Assembly: GCA_963932465.1 (NCBI GenBank)
Contig: OZ010796.1
Coordinates: 80,919,292 to 80,983,291, forward strand
From: Maratus speciosus
Lineage: Eukaryota > Arthropoda > Arachnida > Araneae > Salticidae
DNA length: 64,000 bases
Direction of reading: 5' to 3'
In this document: piece by piece, positions 1 to 11,216 of the stretch
Layout of the letters: each line of letters begins with the position of its first letter
Numbering within the stretch: position 1 is the first letter of the stretch
The notes under the pieces: generated by a model
What the model saw: the letters and a program-made list of their open reading frames with translations, nothing else
Database searches by the model: none
Told to the model about the DNA's origin: nothing
Program-made: the position numbers and the translations under genes

Positions 1-790
1 CTATATTTATTTTCAGATGAACATTTCTACATCTTTCATATACCAGTATCTTTATAGAGAAAAACTTAATATTTCCTTATGTACATAATTAACTATCCTT
101 ATTCTTAATCAACACAAACATTTAATGATCATAATTATTATTTCATGTGCATTATTTTTTTTTCGGAAATGAAAGAGATAAATAAAACTGCCTGAAAAAT
201 ATATGACAGTTTGCTTTATAGTCTGGTGCAGAGTCGGAATAGATGCGAGTTTATAAAATAAAACCGAATATCAAGTGCTTGACAGGCTGGTTAATTAAGC
301 GTAGTACCACTCATGCTTCCCTAATTATCCTCAGTAAATTTCATTAATGTTTAATATCATTAAAGCAAAACGAGAAAGAAAGGATTAAAATGGGAGCGAA
401 AATGTATACTGTAAGGGCCAGAAATGACTGTCTTTAACCTATTTAATTCTGTGATTCCCATTTGGGGATTTATTAATTTTCCAAGTGTACTTGTATCTTA
501 TCTAATTTATATATTTCAGTTTAACCCTTAAATGCGCAATTTTTTTTATTTTGTTTCGAATAAAATATATATGATACTCTGAAAGGTTTATAACACAGGA
601 AAAATAATGAAAAAGATATATTTTTCATATAATACCTTAATCTTTTCTTCTGTTACACATCTGCAATACAAGTAAAAACTACTGTCGTCTGGCTGTTTTA
701 CGTTAAAATATTGCAAAATAGTAAATATTTTAATAAGTATGTCTCAAATACCTTATTTTATATAATTATTTATTTTATAAAACTTAACCT
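1..790. other. AT-rich non-coding stretch, no gene seen
   Basis: No ORF or conserved protein is visible. At 522 there is a TTAA followed by CCCTTAAATGCG, which looks like one end of a TTAA-type MITE. I could not find its partner end, so no element is called. Confidence 0.4.
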
Positions 791-1008
791 TTAACCATTT
801 CAGGGGCAAAGCAATTACATTGCTAAAGTCTTGGGATTAATGAGTGACACTGGAATTTAAAAACAAATTTATTTTTAAATAAGAAAAAGCTATATTTCAC
901 ACACATAATAAACCGAAAATTTTTTTATTAAATTCTAGTGCCAATGTGGCATTTGGGAATTAAAATTAAGTGGCTTCATAAACATACCACCGCCCCTCAT
1001 GTGGTTAA
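791..1008. mobile_element. TTAA-type MITE, family A (copy A1)
   Basis: The element runs from TTAACCATTTCAGGGGC to GCCCCTCATGTGGTTAA; the ends are imperfect inverted repeats and both carry TTAA. The same sequence recurs at 24473, 37886, 39095, 45629 and 56244, with shared interior words such as AAATAAGAAAAAGC and GCATTTGGGAATTA. A small hairpin GCAAT-TAC-ATTGC lies at positions 21-33 from the left end. A degraded GGTAT hairpin lies at the same offset from the right end. TTAA ends suggest cross-mobilisation by a piggyBac-type transposase (inference). Confidence 0.75.
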
Positions 1009-1256
1009 CCCTTTAATTCCCAAAATAGAATACGTTCTGGAAATTACGTAGTACAGTGAATCTGACTTTACACCAGAAAGTTTCAGTGGTTAATTTCTCT
1101 TTATTTAAATACGGAATGTCTGTTTTTTAATTAAAGCAAATATTGCTATTTTAATTTTCTGGTGTGAATTAGGTATATGCCAATAAAAAAAATATATATA
1201 TTAAATTCTAAACAGTGTTGTTTGCATATATAAAAAGCTTCGCACTAAAGGGTTAA
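1005..1256. mobile_element. TTAA-type MITE abutting A1
   Basis: Begins TTAACCCTTTAATTCCC and ends GCACTAAAGGGTTAA. Its left TTAA (1005-1008) is also the right TTAA of A1, so the two elements share one target duplication. No coding capacity. Confidence 0.6.
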
Positions 1257-2025
1257 GTGTTGTTCGGGACACAAAATTATACGTATTTTATTTATATGTA
1301 TTTTTTACTCGCCCTTTCCCTAAAATGTGTCTTTATATATACATTTCTTTCCATGTGTAAAATCTTTTAAACAAAGTTGAAATTTGATTTATAAAAAACT
1401 AAAAATTTTAACTTTTAGCCATTTTTAAAATTTTGGACACTATTTCAGCCACGTCAAGTATCTCTAAAACAAGATCGCCTAGCATAAAAAGTCCTAATTT
1501 ATAATGATAATTTTAATTCTATTCCCGAAATACAAATATCTTTTATCTAGTTACCAAATTAATTGTTTTAATGCGTATATCGTGCACTAATAAAATATAC
1601 TCTTTCACTTTTGAACAAAGAATCTAAAATAGATCTTTTACAAAAAAAATTATATTGAATTTTGCATTTTGCGAATGAAAATACTATATTAGGCGTTACT
1701 TAGACGTCACAGGTTTCGCTGCACAATCGTTTGTTGTCTTGAAAACTTTGATTTACAATACAAAAGAACGGTACAAAATGATAGAAACGACTTAAAAACA
1801 AAGAAATCAGTTCGCTTTTTCTATGCAAATGCGAATATCTTTGTGTTAAAATTAAATACATGATATCCCCATTAATATTAAAGCAATGACTTACAAAAAT
1901 TATTTTATATATTTTTAAATCCATTTTTAAATATGTATGAGTAAAAGTGCTTTCCGACATCAAAAGAGGCCAAATTTCGACTTAACACAACATCGGAATA
2001 TCACTTCAAAGAATTTATGATAAAG
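1257..2025. other. AT-rich non-coding stretch
   Basis: No recognisable gene or bounded repeat. An 87-codon ORF on the minus strand (1700-1963) has a composition typical of random AT-rich sequence and matches nothing I know. Confidence 0.35.
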
Positions 2026-2292
2026 TTAACCCTTTGCACTCGAGAGGTGGCTCTCACTCACCACTATTGTTGCCAGGTATCACGCGTTAATCAGGACTCC
2101 AAATTCTCTGGGCACCACTTATTTCTTATAATTTATTTCGCCATTTTTAATCGCAAATAATTCTGCCATTAGATAATACTAAGACACTTTCTTAAAATAC
2201 TGGTGTCCAGAGTATTTGGAGCTCGAATTTACGCAAGACACCTAGCAGCGCTATTGGTGAGTGAAAGTCATCTCACGAGTGCAAAGGGTTAA
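2026..2292. mobile_element. TTAA-type MITE, family N (copy N0)
   Basis: Perfect outer inverted repeat: TTAACCCTTTGCACTCG at the left, and CGAGTGCAAAGGGTTAA at the right. The similarity of the arms continues inward with CTCACTCACCA against TGGTGAGTGA, so the arms are about 60 bp. The 44594 element carries the same TTAACCCTTTGCACT terminus. Confidence 0.8.
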
Positions 2293-2334
2293 TCTTTCAA
2301 AAACTGTCAATTTTAATTTCTTACCGAATCTAAC

Positions 2335-3647
2335 TACTTATGGTGCTGTAAAATTTACAGAAAGTTTATTAATCGCACGGTTGCAAGCAAAAGAATAACA
2401 ACAAAAGGAATTGGAAGCCAGATAAATTCTCTGGCATCAGGATGAACTGCCATTATAAAAGTATTAAAAAGGCTGGTAATCCTTACGTATGAAAAACCTC
2501 GTTTAACACCTGGCCATAAAAAAGGCCGCATTATTTTTTGCAGAGAAACACAAGAAGCAATAAATGACTTAGTCTAAAATTATTTTCAGTGATGAAAAGA
2601 GGCTTAATATGGATGTTCCGGACGGTATTAATTCACATTGACATGACCTTAGATAGAAAAAAGGTTGTATTTTCCACGAGTCAACTAAGTGGATGCTCCC
2701 TAATTATTTGGGCTGCGTTTTCCTCAGGAGGTACGCTTAGAATTGCTTTCTAGAAGAAAGACAAAATAGACATACATCCATTCACATGTTAGAATGTCCT
2801 TTGTTGATTCAGGATGAAAAAATTGTCGGCTTTACTAAACTTTTCGACAGGACAATGCCTGAAATTCACTCTGTAAAAGACACAAAGAAGTGGTTTAACC
2901 CTTTATCTACTGAATTATGAATTCATGAAAATTTTATCTTCTAAAGCATTTTTCATGAATTGTTTAAACAAAATTAGAAGATTTACATAATCATTTAATA
3001 AATTTGAGAAGGATTTTAGAAGTATTGATGGATTTAGAAGGATTAGTTAAATTTTATTTTATAGGGATTTTGTGCAATATTTATAACCCTACTCAAATCT
3101 TTTATTTTAAATATTTTTCTTAGTATTTTGTAGAATTAGGAAATGTACAAATATAATTTTCTCACAATAGAAATATAGAAATACTTTCGAATTGAAAAAT
3201 TCTCTCCCCCCCCCCCTCCCCCTCAGCGCTGGAAAGCAGAAAAGACGCAAAGGCAAAAAAAACGTCCTTTTAAAAATATTTTTGTTTTGTGTAACCAATA
3301 ATACTTTTGGAACAAGATAAAGTAATTTATCTATAACTCATTCTAAACAGTATTGCTACTAATCGATGTATTAAATTAATTTTATAACAATTTTGGTACT
3401 TATAAGTACCGTCGGTAGATAAAGGGTTAATCAAATAAATTCCATGGAGAACGTTTGGGGCATTCTAGTGCGTAATATTTACCGTAAAAATGGTCAGTTG
3501 GTTCAGCATAACTCAAAAGCAGAATTAAAATCTGTAATTTGTGAGACATGGAGAGTTTTGTCACCTCGACAAGTTCGAAACCTTGTAAACTCTGTGCCTC
3601 AATGCTGCATTGGAACTATCAAACACAAAGGAATCACAATAGGTATT
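2335..3647 (+). pseudogene. Tc3-like (Tc1/mariner) transposase relic split by a MITE
   Basis: Reading across frames, the translation follows the Tc3-type transposase layout. There is a degraded N-terminal DNA-binding part. Near 2580 comes the first catalytic block, IIFSDEKRFNMDVPDG, with the expected Asp, followed by a WAAFSSGG block near 2710. Near 2852 is QDNA-EIHSVKDTKKWF, and at 3444 MENVWGILVRNIYRKNGQ carries the usual PxENxWG region; the C-terminus is VLSPRQVRNLVNSVPQCC. Stops and frameshifts break it, and a TTAA-type element (2895-3430) interrupts it exactly at a TTAA. The conserved WP-SPDLN block is missing just before MENVWG. In life such an enzyme cuts and pastes its own element at TA sites; this copy cannot be active. 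Confidence 0.8.
2895..3430. mobile_element. TTAA-type MITE, family B (copy B1), inserted in a transposase relic
   Basis: Ends TTAACCCTTTATCTACTGA and, inverted, TTAACCCTTTATCTACCGA. A perfect palindrome, GGTACTTATAAGTACC, ends 20 bp from the right edge. At the same offset from the left edge lies a second, different hairpin, GAATT-ATG-AATTC. The host transposase reading resumes directly after the element, so the boundaries are well defined. A poly-C tract lies inside near 3207. Confidence 0.8.
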
Positions 3648-3846
3648 AAAAAAATCTGTTCCGTTTTTATCATTTTGCTCCTATTGCATATCCAGTGAAA
3701 GTACAATTTATTATATTGTAATGAAAACACATTTATTACAATGTTTTCTTTATGTTTACAATTTCTATTCAATTTGGTAAAATACATTTATATGGTTTAT
3801 ACGTGGATTAATATAGTTATATTTAATAATTAGTCAAATAAATGAC

Positions 3847-3985
3847 ATAGCTGCCAACATCTTACGCTTTTTTGTACCACAAAAATTTTATAGTAAATTT
3901 TACCTTTCTAAATCGCCGTAATCTACCGATTAAATAACGCAAACATTTCTATTAAATTTTTGTTGTACAGAAAAACGGAAGAGTT
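3847..3985. mobile_element. hAT-type MITE, family D (copy D1), right end damaged
   Basis: The left end ATAGCTGCCAAC is followed by the family core (TACCACAAAAATTT, a central region near GATTAAATAA, then the inverted copy). The expected right end GTTGGCAGCTAT is replaced by GGAAGAGTTCC, so the last ~12 bp are lost or mutated. Confidence 0.6.
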
Positions 3986-3989
3986 CCTA

Positions 3990-5470
3990 TCCCCTTCCTC
4001 CCCCCCCCCCCCCAGTGTATTTATTCATAAGGTTTTCTCTGAAAATGCGTAGTAGCAAACTGAAACTCTGTATAAACAGAAACTTATAATTATGTGATAC
4101 CGTGCTGATAAAATCTAACCACACTATTGTATATCAAAATAACAGGAGTTTTGTGCAGAAATTTTATATAAAGTTCCACCACTAAAAACGTTCTTTTTTT
4201 TCATTTTTGGGTACTCCCGTTTTAGTCTAGGAGGGAATAGTTGATCAAATCTGATCTGATGATTTCTGAGTATAACCTATATTTTCTTTTCTTATTTTGC
4301 ACATTTTCAAGTTTTGCAAAAGTTACCCTCATGACCACTTTTGTCATAACTCATTAAATAAAGATGATCAACGACGAAACTTGTTGATTAAATTTGATCT
4401 AACGGTAACCAAACGAAATGTAAGTGTCTCTTACTCATTTTCTGTCAGGATGTGGGATAAGGAGTGGGTTACCTTTTGCGTGTGTCATTCTTTTCGACGA
4501 TTTTTTTCATGACCAAAAATAGCCTAATAACAATTCCATCAATACATATTTTAGAATACATTAATATTTTAACAAAAATTTATAAACATATTAATGATAA
4601 TGGAAATTGGCAGCTTATAAATGGCTGCAAGAAAGATACTTTACTTATCATGTGTACATAAAATTTTGAGCAATGTCTGAAAGTTCTATCCAAGAAGATT
4701 TATGAGACGATAAGTATTCGATATTTATGCTTAATATTTATGTCCTCTCTTACTTTCAAAATAAAAAAAAAATGTTTATGGAAACTTAAGTAGTTTATAT
4801 TTTATCCAGGAAGTTCCATTAAGATTTCTTTTCCTCAATATTTGAATGAGTCTGCCCCTTACTTTTAGTTTGTCGGATGAAAGTCATAAAATTAAAGGTT
4901 ATAAAAAGGCAAAAAGGGTAGAAAAGATGCAAAACGATAGCTCGGTAAGAATAATTTTCCTAATATTAAAATAAAATATCCAATTATCGTCTCATTTTCG
5001 TAAATAGAGCTTCTAATAAAACGAAGTTCTACAATTTTATAATATTAATAATTAGTAAATTTATTTAAAAAACGTATAATTAATGTACAATTAATCTAAA
5101 AGTAATTAAAAATGTAAAAATTCAGTAATTCGAAATGAGCAATCAGTAGAACATGAATGTACAAAAAGCATTCAATTAAAAAAAATAACTGAATTATACA
5201 ACGAGAATTCCATTTTGTTAACATTTGCCACTAACTAGTGATGCTTTAGTTTGTAGACCTTCCCAGAAGAGTTTCAATGCAGCAAGGATTACAAACATTC
5301 AGTGTGATAGCTGTCATTAATAGAATAGCCATCAAACTTGGCCCGACAATTTTAATTGCATCTAAGACAATTTATGCTATAATTTCCCTAATATGATGCT
5401 TTAAATAACGTCATGCAGCAGCTATGACTGCTGCTCCCTAAGAAAAAATTCAGTCAAAAAAATGTAAAAC
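3990..5470. other. Non-coding stretch without recognised elements
   Basis: Contains a poly-C tract near 4001-4013. ORFs of 60-71 codons at 4297-4661 overlap in two frames and look like chance. I see no bounded repeat. Confidence 0.35.
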
Positions 5471-5619
5471 ATAGCTGCCAACTCTTCCGCTTTTTTGTAC
5501 CACAAAAATTTAATAGAAATTTTTGACTTATTTAATCGGCAGATTAAGGCGATCTAAAAAGGTAAAATTTACTATACAATTTTTGTGGTACAAAAAAGAG
5601 TAAGATGTTGCCAGCTATG
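5471..5619. mobile_element. hAT-type MITE, family D (copy D2)
   Basis: An almost complete palindrome from ATAGCTGCCAACTCTTCCGC to TTGCCAGCTATG. Flanks read ...TGTAAAAC and GTAAAAAG, a probable imperfect target duplication. The core holds ACTTATTTAATCGG and its partner GATTAAGG. Confidence 0.75.
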
Positions 5620-6589
5620 GTAAAAAGTACATGCAGCAAATTGTTGGAACACTCCTGTAATTGAAAGAGATTTTTCTACTACTTGGAGAAAATTCTGTCA
5701 TTTGACAGGAGAATTTTAGAAAATTTTGGGCTTAGGTTTGCTATTTTTTCGTGTTTTGGGAGAAAAAAGACACACGTAAAATTTCCGTTTCTAATACGAA
5801 AAAGTGCTACGAAGCGCAGTTTCCGGAGCATACCTGCAATTTAACGAATATGCAGCTTTAGATTGTAGTATTTTATGTAATTTTTATGTTAAATTTGTGA
5901 GTTTTCTGTATTTGGGCATATCAAAGAGGAAATTTTGTGTTTGAACGAATTATAAGAAATAGAAAAAGTTCAATTCAAGGATTTTTTTTTCTTACAGTTT
6001 TCACGGGGGCGAAATAAGCAATCGGGCATTCTTCTACCTCTAATTTAAAAGAGTTTTTGTCCCATGTAATTACTGTGATTAATTAAGACGAAAACAACAT
6101 TTTGAAATTACTGGTGAAAGTTTGATTGCCCCTCCCCCCGTTACGTCGGTGCCTATCAATGTAGAGCTCTAATTTCCCTGACAAATGCAAACCTTGGCAC
6201 AAAGTTTTCGATCAATGTTGTCAAGATTATGATTTTTGCATTTCGAAACATATATTTTGTGTATTCATGAGCGTAAGAACGTTTTGCAATATGCAAAATA
6301 AAAGAACACGACTTAAAATATAAATGGAAAATAAATTCAATAATCATCTAATCTATATGTACTACAGGCGATAAAGTTTCCACAAGAGAAAAAAATATCC
6401 GATCAAGGATGAAAAATAGTAATCCATCACTGAGAAAACAAGTTTGAAAGTTGCATATTGAAGACATGGGAGTGCCTGCGCATGTGTACAATTTCTGAAT
6501 GATATTTAAAAGAAGAAACCTACCAGCAGCGAGATCAAAATCATCTCATAAAGCACTGTGGAATAGCTCGCGTAGAAAACTTGCCTCAC
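5620..6589. other. Non-coding stretch upstream of the Tc1 relic
   Basis: The part after about 6380 probably belongs to the 5' portion of the Tc1-like element at 6590, because transposase-like sequence begins near there. I could not find a left terminal repeat. Nothing else is recognised. Confidence 0.3.
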
Positions 6590-7296
6590 GATTTAAAAAT
6601 GAGTGTGATTAAACTGTTGCAATTGCAAAATTCACAAAGAAAAGTAGCTGCTTTCTTAAGTTGTGCTCAAAGTGACATTTCGAAAAATTATCAGCTAATA
6701 GCATGGAAAATTTACCTCGAAGTGGACGCCCACTAACGAAGAAACCTAAAGAGGAAAGAAGGCTTGTTGAAGAGTCTTGTTGAAAAAGCGGCGATAACCT
6801 CCAAAACAACTTAATGCCGAATGGTCTAAGTATAATGTAAAGGTATGTGATCGGACGGTACATAATCGTCTGAATGCAACAGGATTTAAATTCTGTAAAG
6901 CCAAAACGAAACCTTACTTCACAAAGAAGCGTAGAAAGGTGCAAAAATCAGGTACACTGGCCACTTGGTAAGTGGGATAAAGTTATTTTTAGCGATAAAT
7001 TTCGAATATCTCTTGGAATAGGTGATGACTGCGGAACATTTGTATGGAAAAAAATTGGTAAAAAGTTCAATGATAAGTGTGTCAATACAAAGACTAAATT
7101 TGCAGGTTGGGTTTATATAACGTCACAAGACGTTGGTAAATAATGTATTGTGTTATTACAATAAACGCTGAAGTTTATATTGACATTTCAGAGAACTTTT
7201 TATTCCCAGCCTTGATCAATGGTTCGGGGATTTAAATGACTTCATATTTTAACATGACAACACGACTGCAAATCGCACCAAAGCAGTGAAGAAGTA

Positions 7297-9676
7297 CAGT
7301 AAACTCTGTCTAAGGCGGAATCGATCGGGACTGAGAAAATTTTCCGTGGTAGACAAAATTCCTGCTTATGCAAAAAAAGCTTCCCCTCCCCCCCCCCCCC
7401 AAAAAAAAAAAAAAAATCTCGAAAATGATGATCTTTCATTGACTTTCTTGACTCGAAAATCGGTTGCAAACTGAAATTCGGAAAGATCTTTTGTCTTTAT
7501 AGATAATTGAGAAACGCTATTCAATTTCTTAGTACTGCTGTAATACATGCGAATTTGAAGTTTACACACACACATACACACATAAACATTAAAAAAAACA
7601 CCAAAAAGAACCCAATAAACTTCGAGGATGAGACAGAACGCAATAACATTGAATTTGAGTACAACATTAAATTATTATACTTTACTAATACTTTAATACA
7701 CTATATGGCCAAAGGTGACCGGTCAAGCGATTTTAGACGTTTTGTCAGGTTTCTAGAAAAATACATGAGGAATTAACCTGAAACTGCAGGTGTGTAAACA
7801 GTATAGTATAAGTCATATATTTCGGAGAAGATTTTTCCCCGAAAACCCATAGGAGACCGTCCACATATTGAAAAAGAACGAATATCTTTTGGATAACCCT
7901 GTAAAAACTAATGTAGCAAAAGCGTTCAAACTGCTGACTATGATTAAGTGCATTGTTATGATAAACTGTGTTCATTTTTATGAGGATAGCATGTATACTC
8001 GTAGAGTAATTAAAGTTTTTATAAAAAGAGTCCCAAATTTTGCCAAGTTTTTTGCTTATAATTTGGTAGAGTTCTTAACATAAAAAAAAAGTTCTTTTCA
8101 GAAAATATGACATACAACATTGTACATAATACCCTGCAATCAGAATGAAAAATTAATAAAAATTGGATGAAAAATGAGCAGGTTTACTAAATAATGATTC
8201 ACTGCGCATGCTCGAACGTAATCAAAATATAATTTGCATTATGTGTTAGCTAAATGTATAGAGCAACTTTTGTGAAAGTCTCAGGAACATAGTTTGAAAA
8301 TTCTGATAATAATCGTTTATAGAATAAGCTCAAAATCCGTTATTCCTAAAAGGAAGCAAAAAGATGAGGGGCTGTATCCAAATACAGTTGTACGTGCAAT
8401 ATTGCGTATGCTATATTGTCACTAATCAATGGATATATGGATACAACCCCTCATGTTTTTGCTTCATTTTGAGAACAACGGATTTTGAGCTTATTCTACA
8501 AACGATTATTATCAGACTTTTCAAACTATGTTTTTAAGACTTTACAAAAGTTGCTCTATACATTTAGCTAACATACATTTTTATGAGGATAGCATGTATA
8601 CTCATAGAGTAATTAAAGTTTTTATAAAAAGAGTCCCAAATTTTGGGACTATATTTAAATTTGGGACTATATATATATTACTATTAAATATTTTGCTATG
8701 CACATAATATTTTGATTGCATTCGCGCATGCGCAGTGAATCATTTTTTAGTAAATCTGCTCATTTTTCATCCATTTTTTACTATATTTTAATTCTGATTC
8801 CAGAGTATTGTGTACAATGTTGTTCGTCATATTTTCTGAAAAGAACTTTTTTTTATATTAAGAACTCTGCAAATTATAAGCAAAAAACTTGGCGAAATTT
8901 GGGACTGTTTTTATAAAAACCCTAATTTCTCTACGAGTATACATGCTATCCTCATAAAAATGAGCACAGTATATTACAATAAGCCACTTATTAATAATCT
9001 CGTGTTTGAACGGTTTTGCTACATTAGTTTTTACAGAGTTATCCAAAAGATATTCGTTATTTTTCAATTTGTTGACAGTCCCCTATGGGGTTTCGGGAAA
9101 AAATCTTCGCGGAAATATATGACCTATACTATACTGTTTACACACCTGCAGTTTTAAGTTACTTCCTCATGTATTTTTCTAGATATTTAACAAAACGTCT
9201 AAAATCGCAAGTGACCGGTCACCTTTGGCCATATAGTGTATTATACTTTCGAAAATATATGTTTTGATAAATGTTCATTCTACTAGAAATATTAACTCTT
9301 AACTGCAATTTTGCATATGAAAAAAATGGCATAAACATAAATTCCTTAAAATTTAAACAGTTTCTGTTCTTTTGAATTAACTTTTTCAAAGAGTTACTGA
9401 ATTTAACTAACATGCTCGACATTGAGTATTTGACTTATCAGTTTTAATGTTTAATTAACAAAATGCCTTTCATTTTTAAATTATCCTTTTTCCGCCTTGT
9501 GCAAAATTTTGGTTTCGGTGGGACCTTAAAATCCTTTCCGTTTCCGCGTTAGACAGATTCCGCCTTATGCAGCGTGAATTAATGTAATTTTCTATGGGTT
9601 TGCCGGGACTTGAAAAATTTTCCGCGGTAGACAGATTTCCGGCTTATACAGAATCCGCCCTAGACAGAATTTACTG
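7297..9676. mobile_element. Tigger/pogo-like non-autonomous element inside the Tc1 relic
   Basis: Left end CAGTAAACTCTGTCTAAGGC and right end CCTAGACAGAATTTACTG are inverted repeats, flanked by TA (7295-7296 and 9677-9678). The split Tc1 reading frame confirms both boundaries. The outer ~90-190 bp repeat variants of 'GTAGACAGATTCCGCCTTATGCA', as Tigger-type ends do. No transposase is visible. Most of the interior (7699-9238) is a separate foldback element. A C-run/A-run lies at 7385-7415 and a CA-rich tract at 7561-7585. Confidence 0.8.
7699..9238. mobile_element. Tc1-ended foldback element (copy 1)
   Basis: Inverted ends CACTATATGGCCAAAGGTGA and TCACCTTTGGCCATATAGTG, each flanked by TA. Arms of roughly 0.7 kb pair almost throughout and meet near 8420, around a segment containing TACGTGCAATATTGCG. 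In the right arm, 8573-8643 carries TTTTTATGAGGATAGCATG in the same orientation as the left arm (7974), which breaks the palindrome. A half copy lies at 53315. The ORFs across it are shared by both arms and are not genes. Confidence 0.8.
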
Positions 9677-10185
9677 TATCTACAAAATGTAGGTACTAAT
9701 CCAATTAAAGCCATGACTTGGCCGCCGGATCATCTTAATCCCATTGAAAATATGTAAAATATCTTTAAAAGAAACATTGGTTTTCGAAGGGTGACAAACG
9801 CCATGGAACTTGGTAAAGCTATCAGATAATACTGGAGTGAAATTGCTCCCAATTGATGAAATTGGGAAATGAGTATGAAGAGTTTTTTGAGTTTATTCGA
9901 CGAAGAAATTCAGCTTTTCAGCTGCCGGGCTAAAGGTGGATTTATTAAATACTGATTACAGCAATCGGTTATTTTTTTCCAATCCAAGACTGACTAGATA
10001 ATTTTTTCTTTGGTATTTAAACTTCAATCACCTATTTTCTGTTTATAAATTCATGTGTAATGCTTTTTCTTTATTCCATATTGTTGTTCATTTTATACAG
10101 TGACTCCACGTATAAACTGACCGACTTTTATTTTCGAAACCGTTGATCCTAGATGCATACTTCCAATTACAAAAAGGGTTTAACC

Positions 10186-10352
10186 CAGGGCTCGCAGCGT
10201 TCCTAAAATTTATCACTTTGCTACCAGTATTTTAAATAAGAATTCTTCGTGGTAGATTTCTTTAACATTTGTAATAGATTTTTAGAATAAAGATTATCGT
10301 TTTAAAATAGTAGTAGGAAAGTGCGAAAATTTTAGGAACGCTGCGAGCCCTG
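10186..10352. mobile_element. hAT-type MITE, family J
   Basis: Ends CAGGGCTCGCAGCGTTCC and GGAACGCTGCGAGCCCTG. The flanking 8-bp duplication GTTTAACC (10178-10185 and 10353-10360) is perfect. The duplicated target lies at the first bases of the adjoining TTAA-C element, so J jumped into that end. Confidence 0.9.
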
Positions 10353-10354
10353 GT

Positions 10355-10581
10355 TTAACCCCTTAATTCTCGCTCCCGTCATATTCACGGGCTGTGTCTT
10401 TTTTTCAGATTATTCAGATTTGTTTGATTCCCACCAGTTTTATAAAATAGTGCAATTGGCTTTATTATGGTATCATTTTACATGTCATTAAATAAGGCAA
10501 GCATTTCTTTTTCAAAAAAGTGGTGCCAGTAAGCAATTTCAATTTTTAAACCGTAATTTAATGCGACCGTTAAGGGGTTAA
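10355..10581. mobile_element. TTAA-type MITE, family C (copy C1)
   Basis: Ends TTAACCCCTTAA and, inverted, the same. A hairpin-like CCCGTCATATTCACGGG begins exactly 20 bp from the left edge. The core CCCACCAGTTTTATAAAATAG ... TTAAATAAGG ... AAAAAAGTGGTGCCAG closely resembles the core of the hAT-type E family, despite unrelated ends. Confidence 0.8.
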
Positions 10582-10600
10582 ATAAGGTAAAAAATTATTT

Positions 10601-10808
10601 TTAACCCTAGAACTACCGGAAATTTTACTCAAGTTTTATAAAAACATTCTACACCAGAATTTTTACTTAAAACTATTTAATTTGTTTATTTAACTTATTA
10701 TTGTCTGATTTATACATTTAGTTTGTTTTGAAGAAATTTCTGGTTTGAATAGATATTTTGAATATACATGTCGGGTCCATTGGACCCTTCTGGTAGACAG
10801 AGGGTTAA
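10601..10808. mobile_element. TTAA-type MITE, family F (copy F1)
   Basis: Begins TTAACCCTAGAACTACCGG and ends CTGGTAGACAGAGGGTTAA. The hairpin GGGTCCA-T-TGGACCC (10773-10787) ends 21 bp from the right edge. The interior shares ACTCAAGTTTTATAAAAA and ACACCAGAATTTTTACTT with copies at 38892, 43372 and 53099. Confidence 0.8.
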
Positions 10809-11066
10809 AGCGATTTGGGTCAAGAAAAACATTTCTTAAAAAATACGAAATTTAAATTTTTATTCGGTCCCCCGGTTCTATAAGTTATATTTAGTAAAAT
10901 TTTCCTATTACACTGACAAGTAAGACAAAAAAAGTCTCGTTCATATAACGCTAAAATCGACCGAGTTATGAAACTTTAAAAATACATGACTTATCCCACT
11001 TTACTGCACCTGAACATAGATGAATTCCACCATGCTTTGAGGGTTTATACACCAAGTGCATATCGC

Positions 11067-11216
11067 ATATCTGCCAACTCTTCCGCTTTTTCTGTACCAC
11101 AAAAAATTAATAGAAAATTTTACCTTATTTAATCTGCAGATTATGGCGATTTAAAAAGGTAAAATTTACTGTAAAATTTTTGTGGGGCAAAAAAGCGTAA
11201 GATGTTGGCAGCTATG
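11067..11216. mobile_element. hAT-type MITE, family D (copy D3)
   Basis: ATATCTGCCAACTCTTCCGC ... TTGGCAGCTATG with the family core between. A likely 8-bp duplication is CAAGTGCA (11053-11060) against CAAGTGCT (11217-11224). Six extra bases, TATCGC, sit between the left duplication and the terminus. Confidence 0.75.

Larger units (their letters stand above)
6590..9955 (+). pseudogene. Tc1-like transposase relic interrupted by a 2.4-kb Tigger-like element
   Basis: Two coding pieces, 6590-7294 and 9679-9955, read as one Tc1 transposase once the insertion is removed. Piece 1 has the linker SGRPLTKK (near 6722), VCDRTVHNRL-like helix-turn-helix sequence, and the first catalytic block VIFSDKFRISLGIGDDCG (near 6978), where Lys replaces the usual Glu of SDE. 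It continues with NDKCVNTKTKF and the second-Asp region before 7290. Piece 2 has WPPDHLNPIENM, then the family C-terminal signature CRAKGGFIKY and a stop at 9953-9955. Several stops and frameshifts make it inactive. Full-length Tc1 enzymes are about 340 residues, which fits the combined pieces. Confidence 0.85.

Noticed and set aside
10096..10125. Right terminal repeat of the Tc1 relic (TACAGTGACTCCACG)
   Set aside because: The orientation is that of a left terminus and no partner was found; not called.
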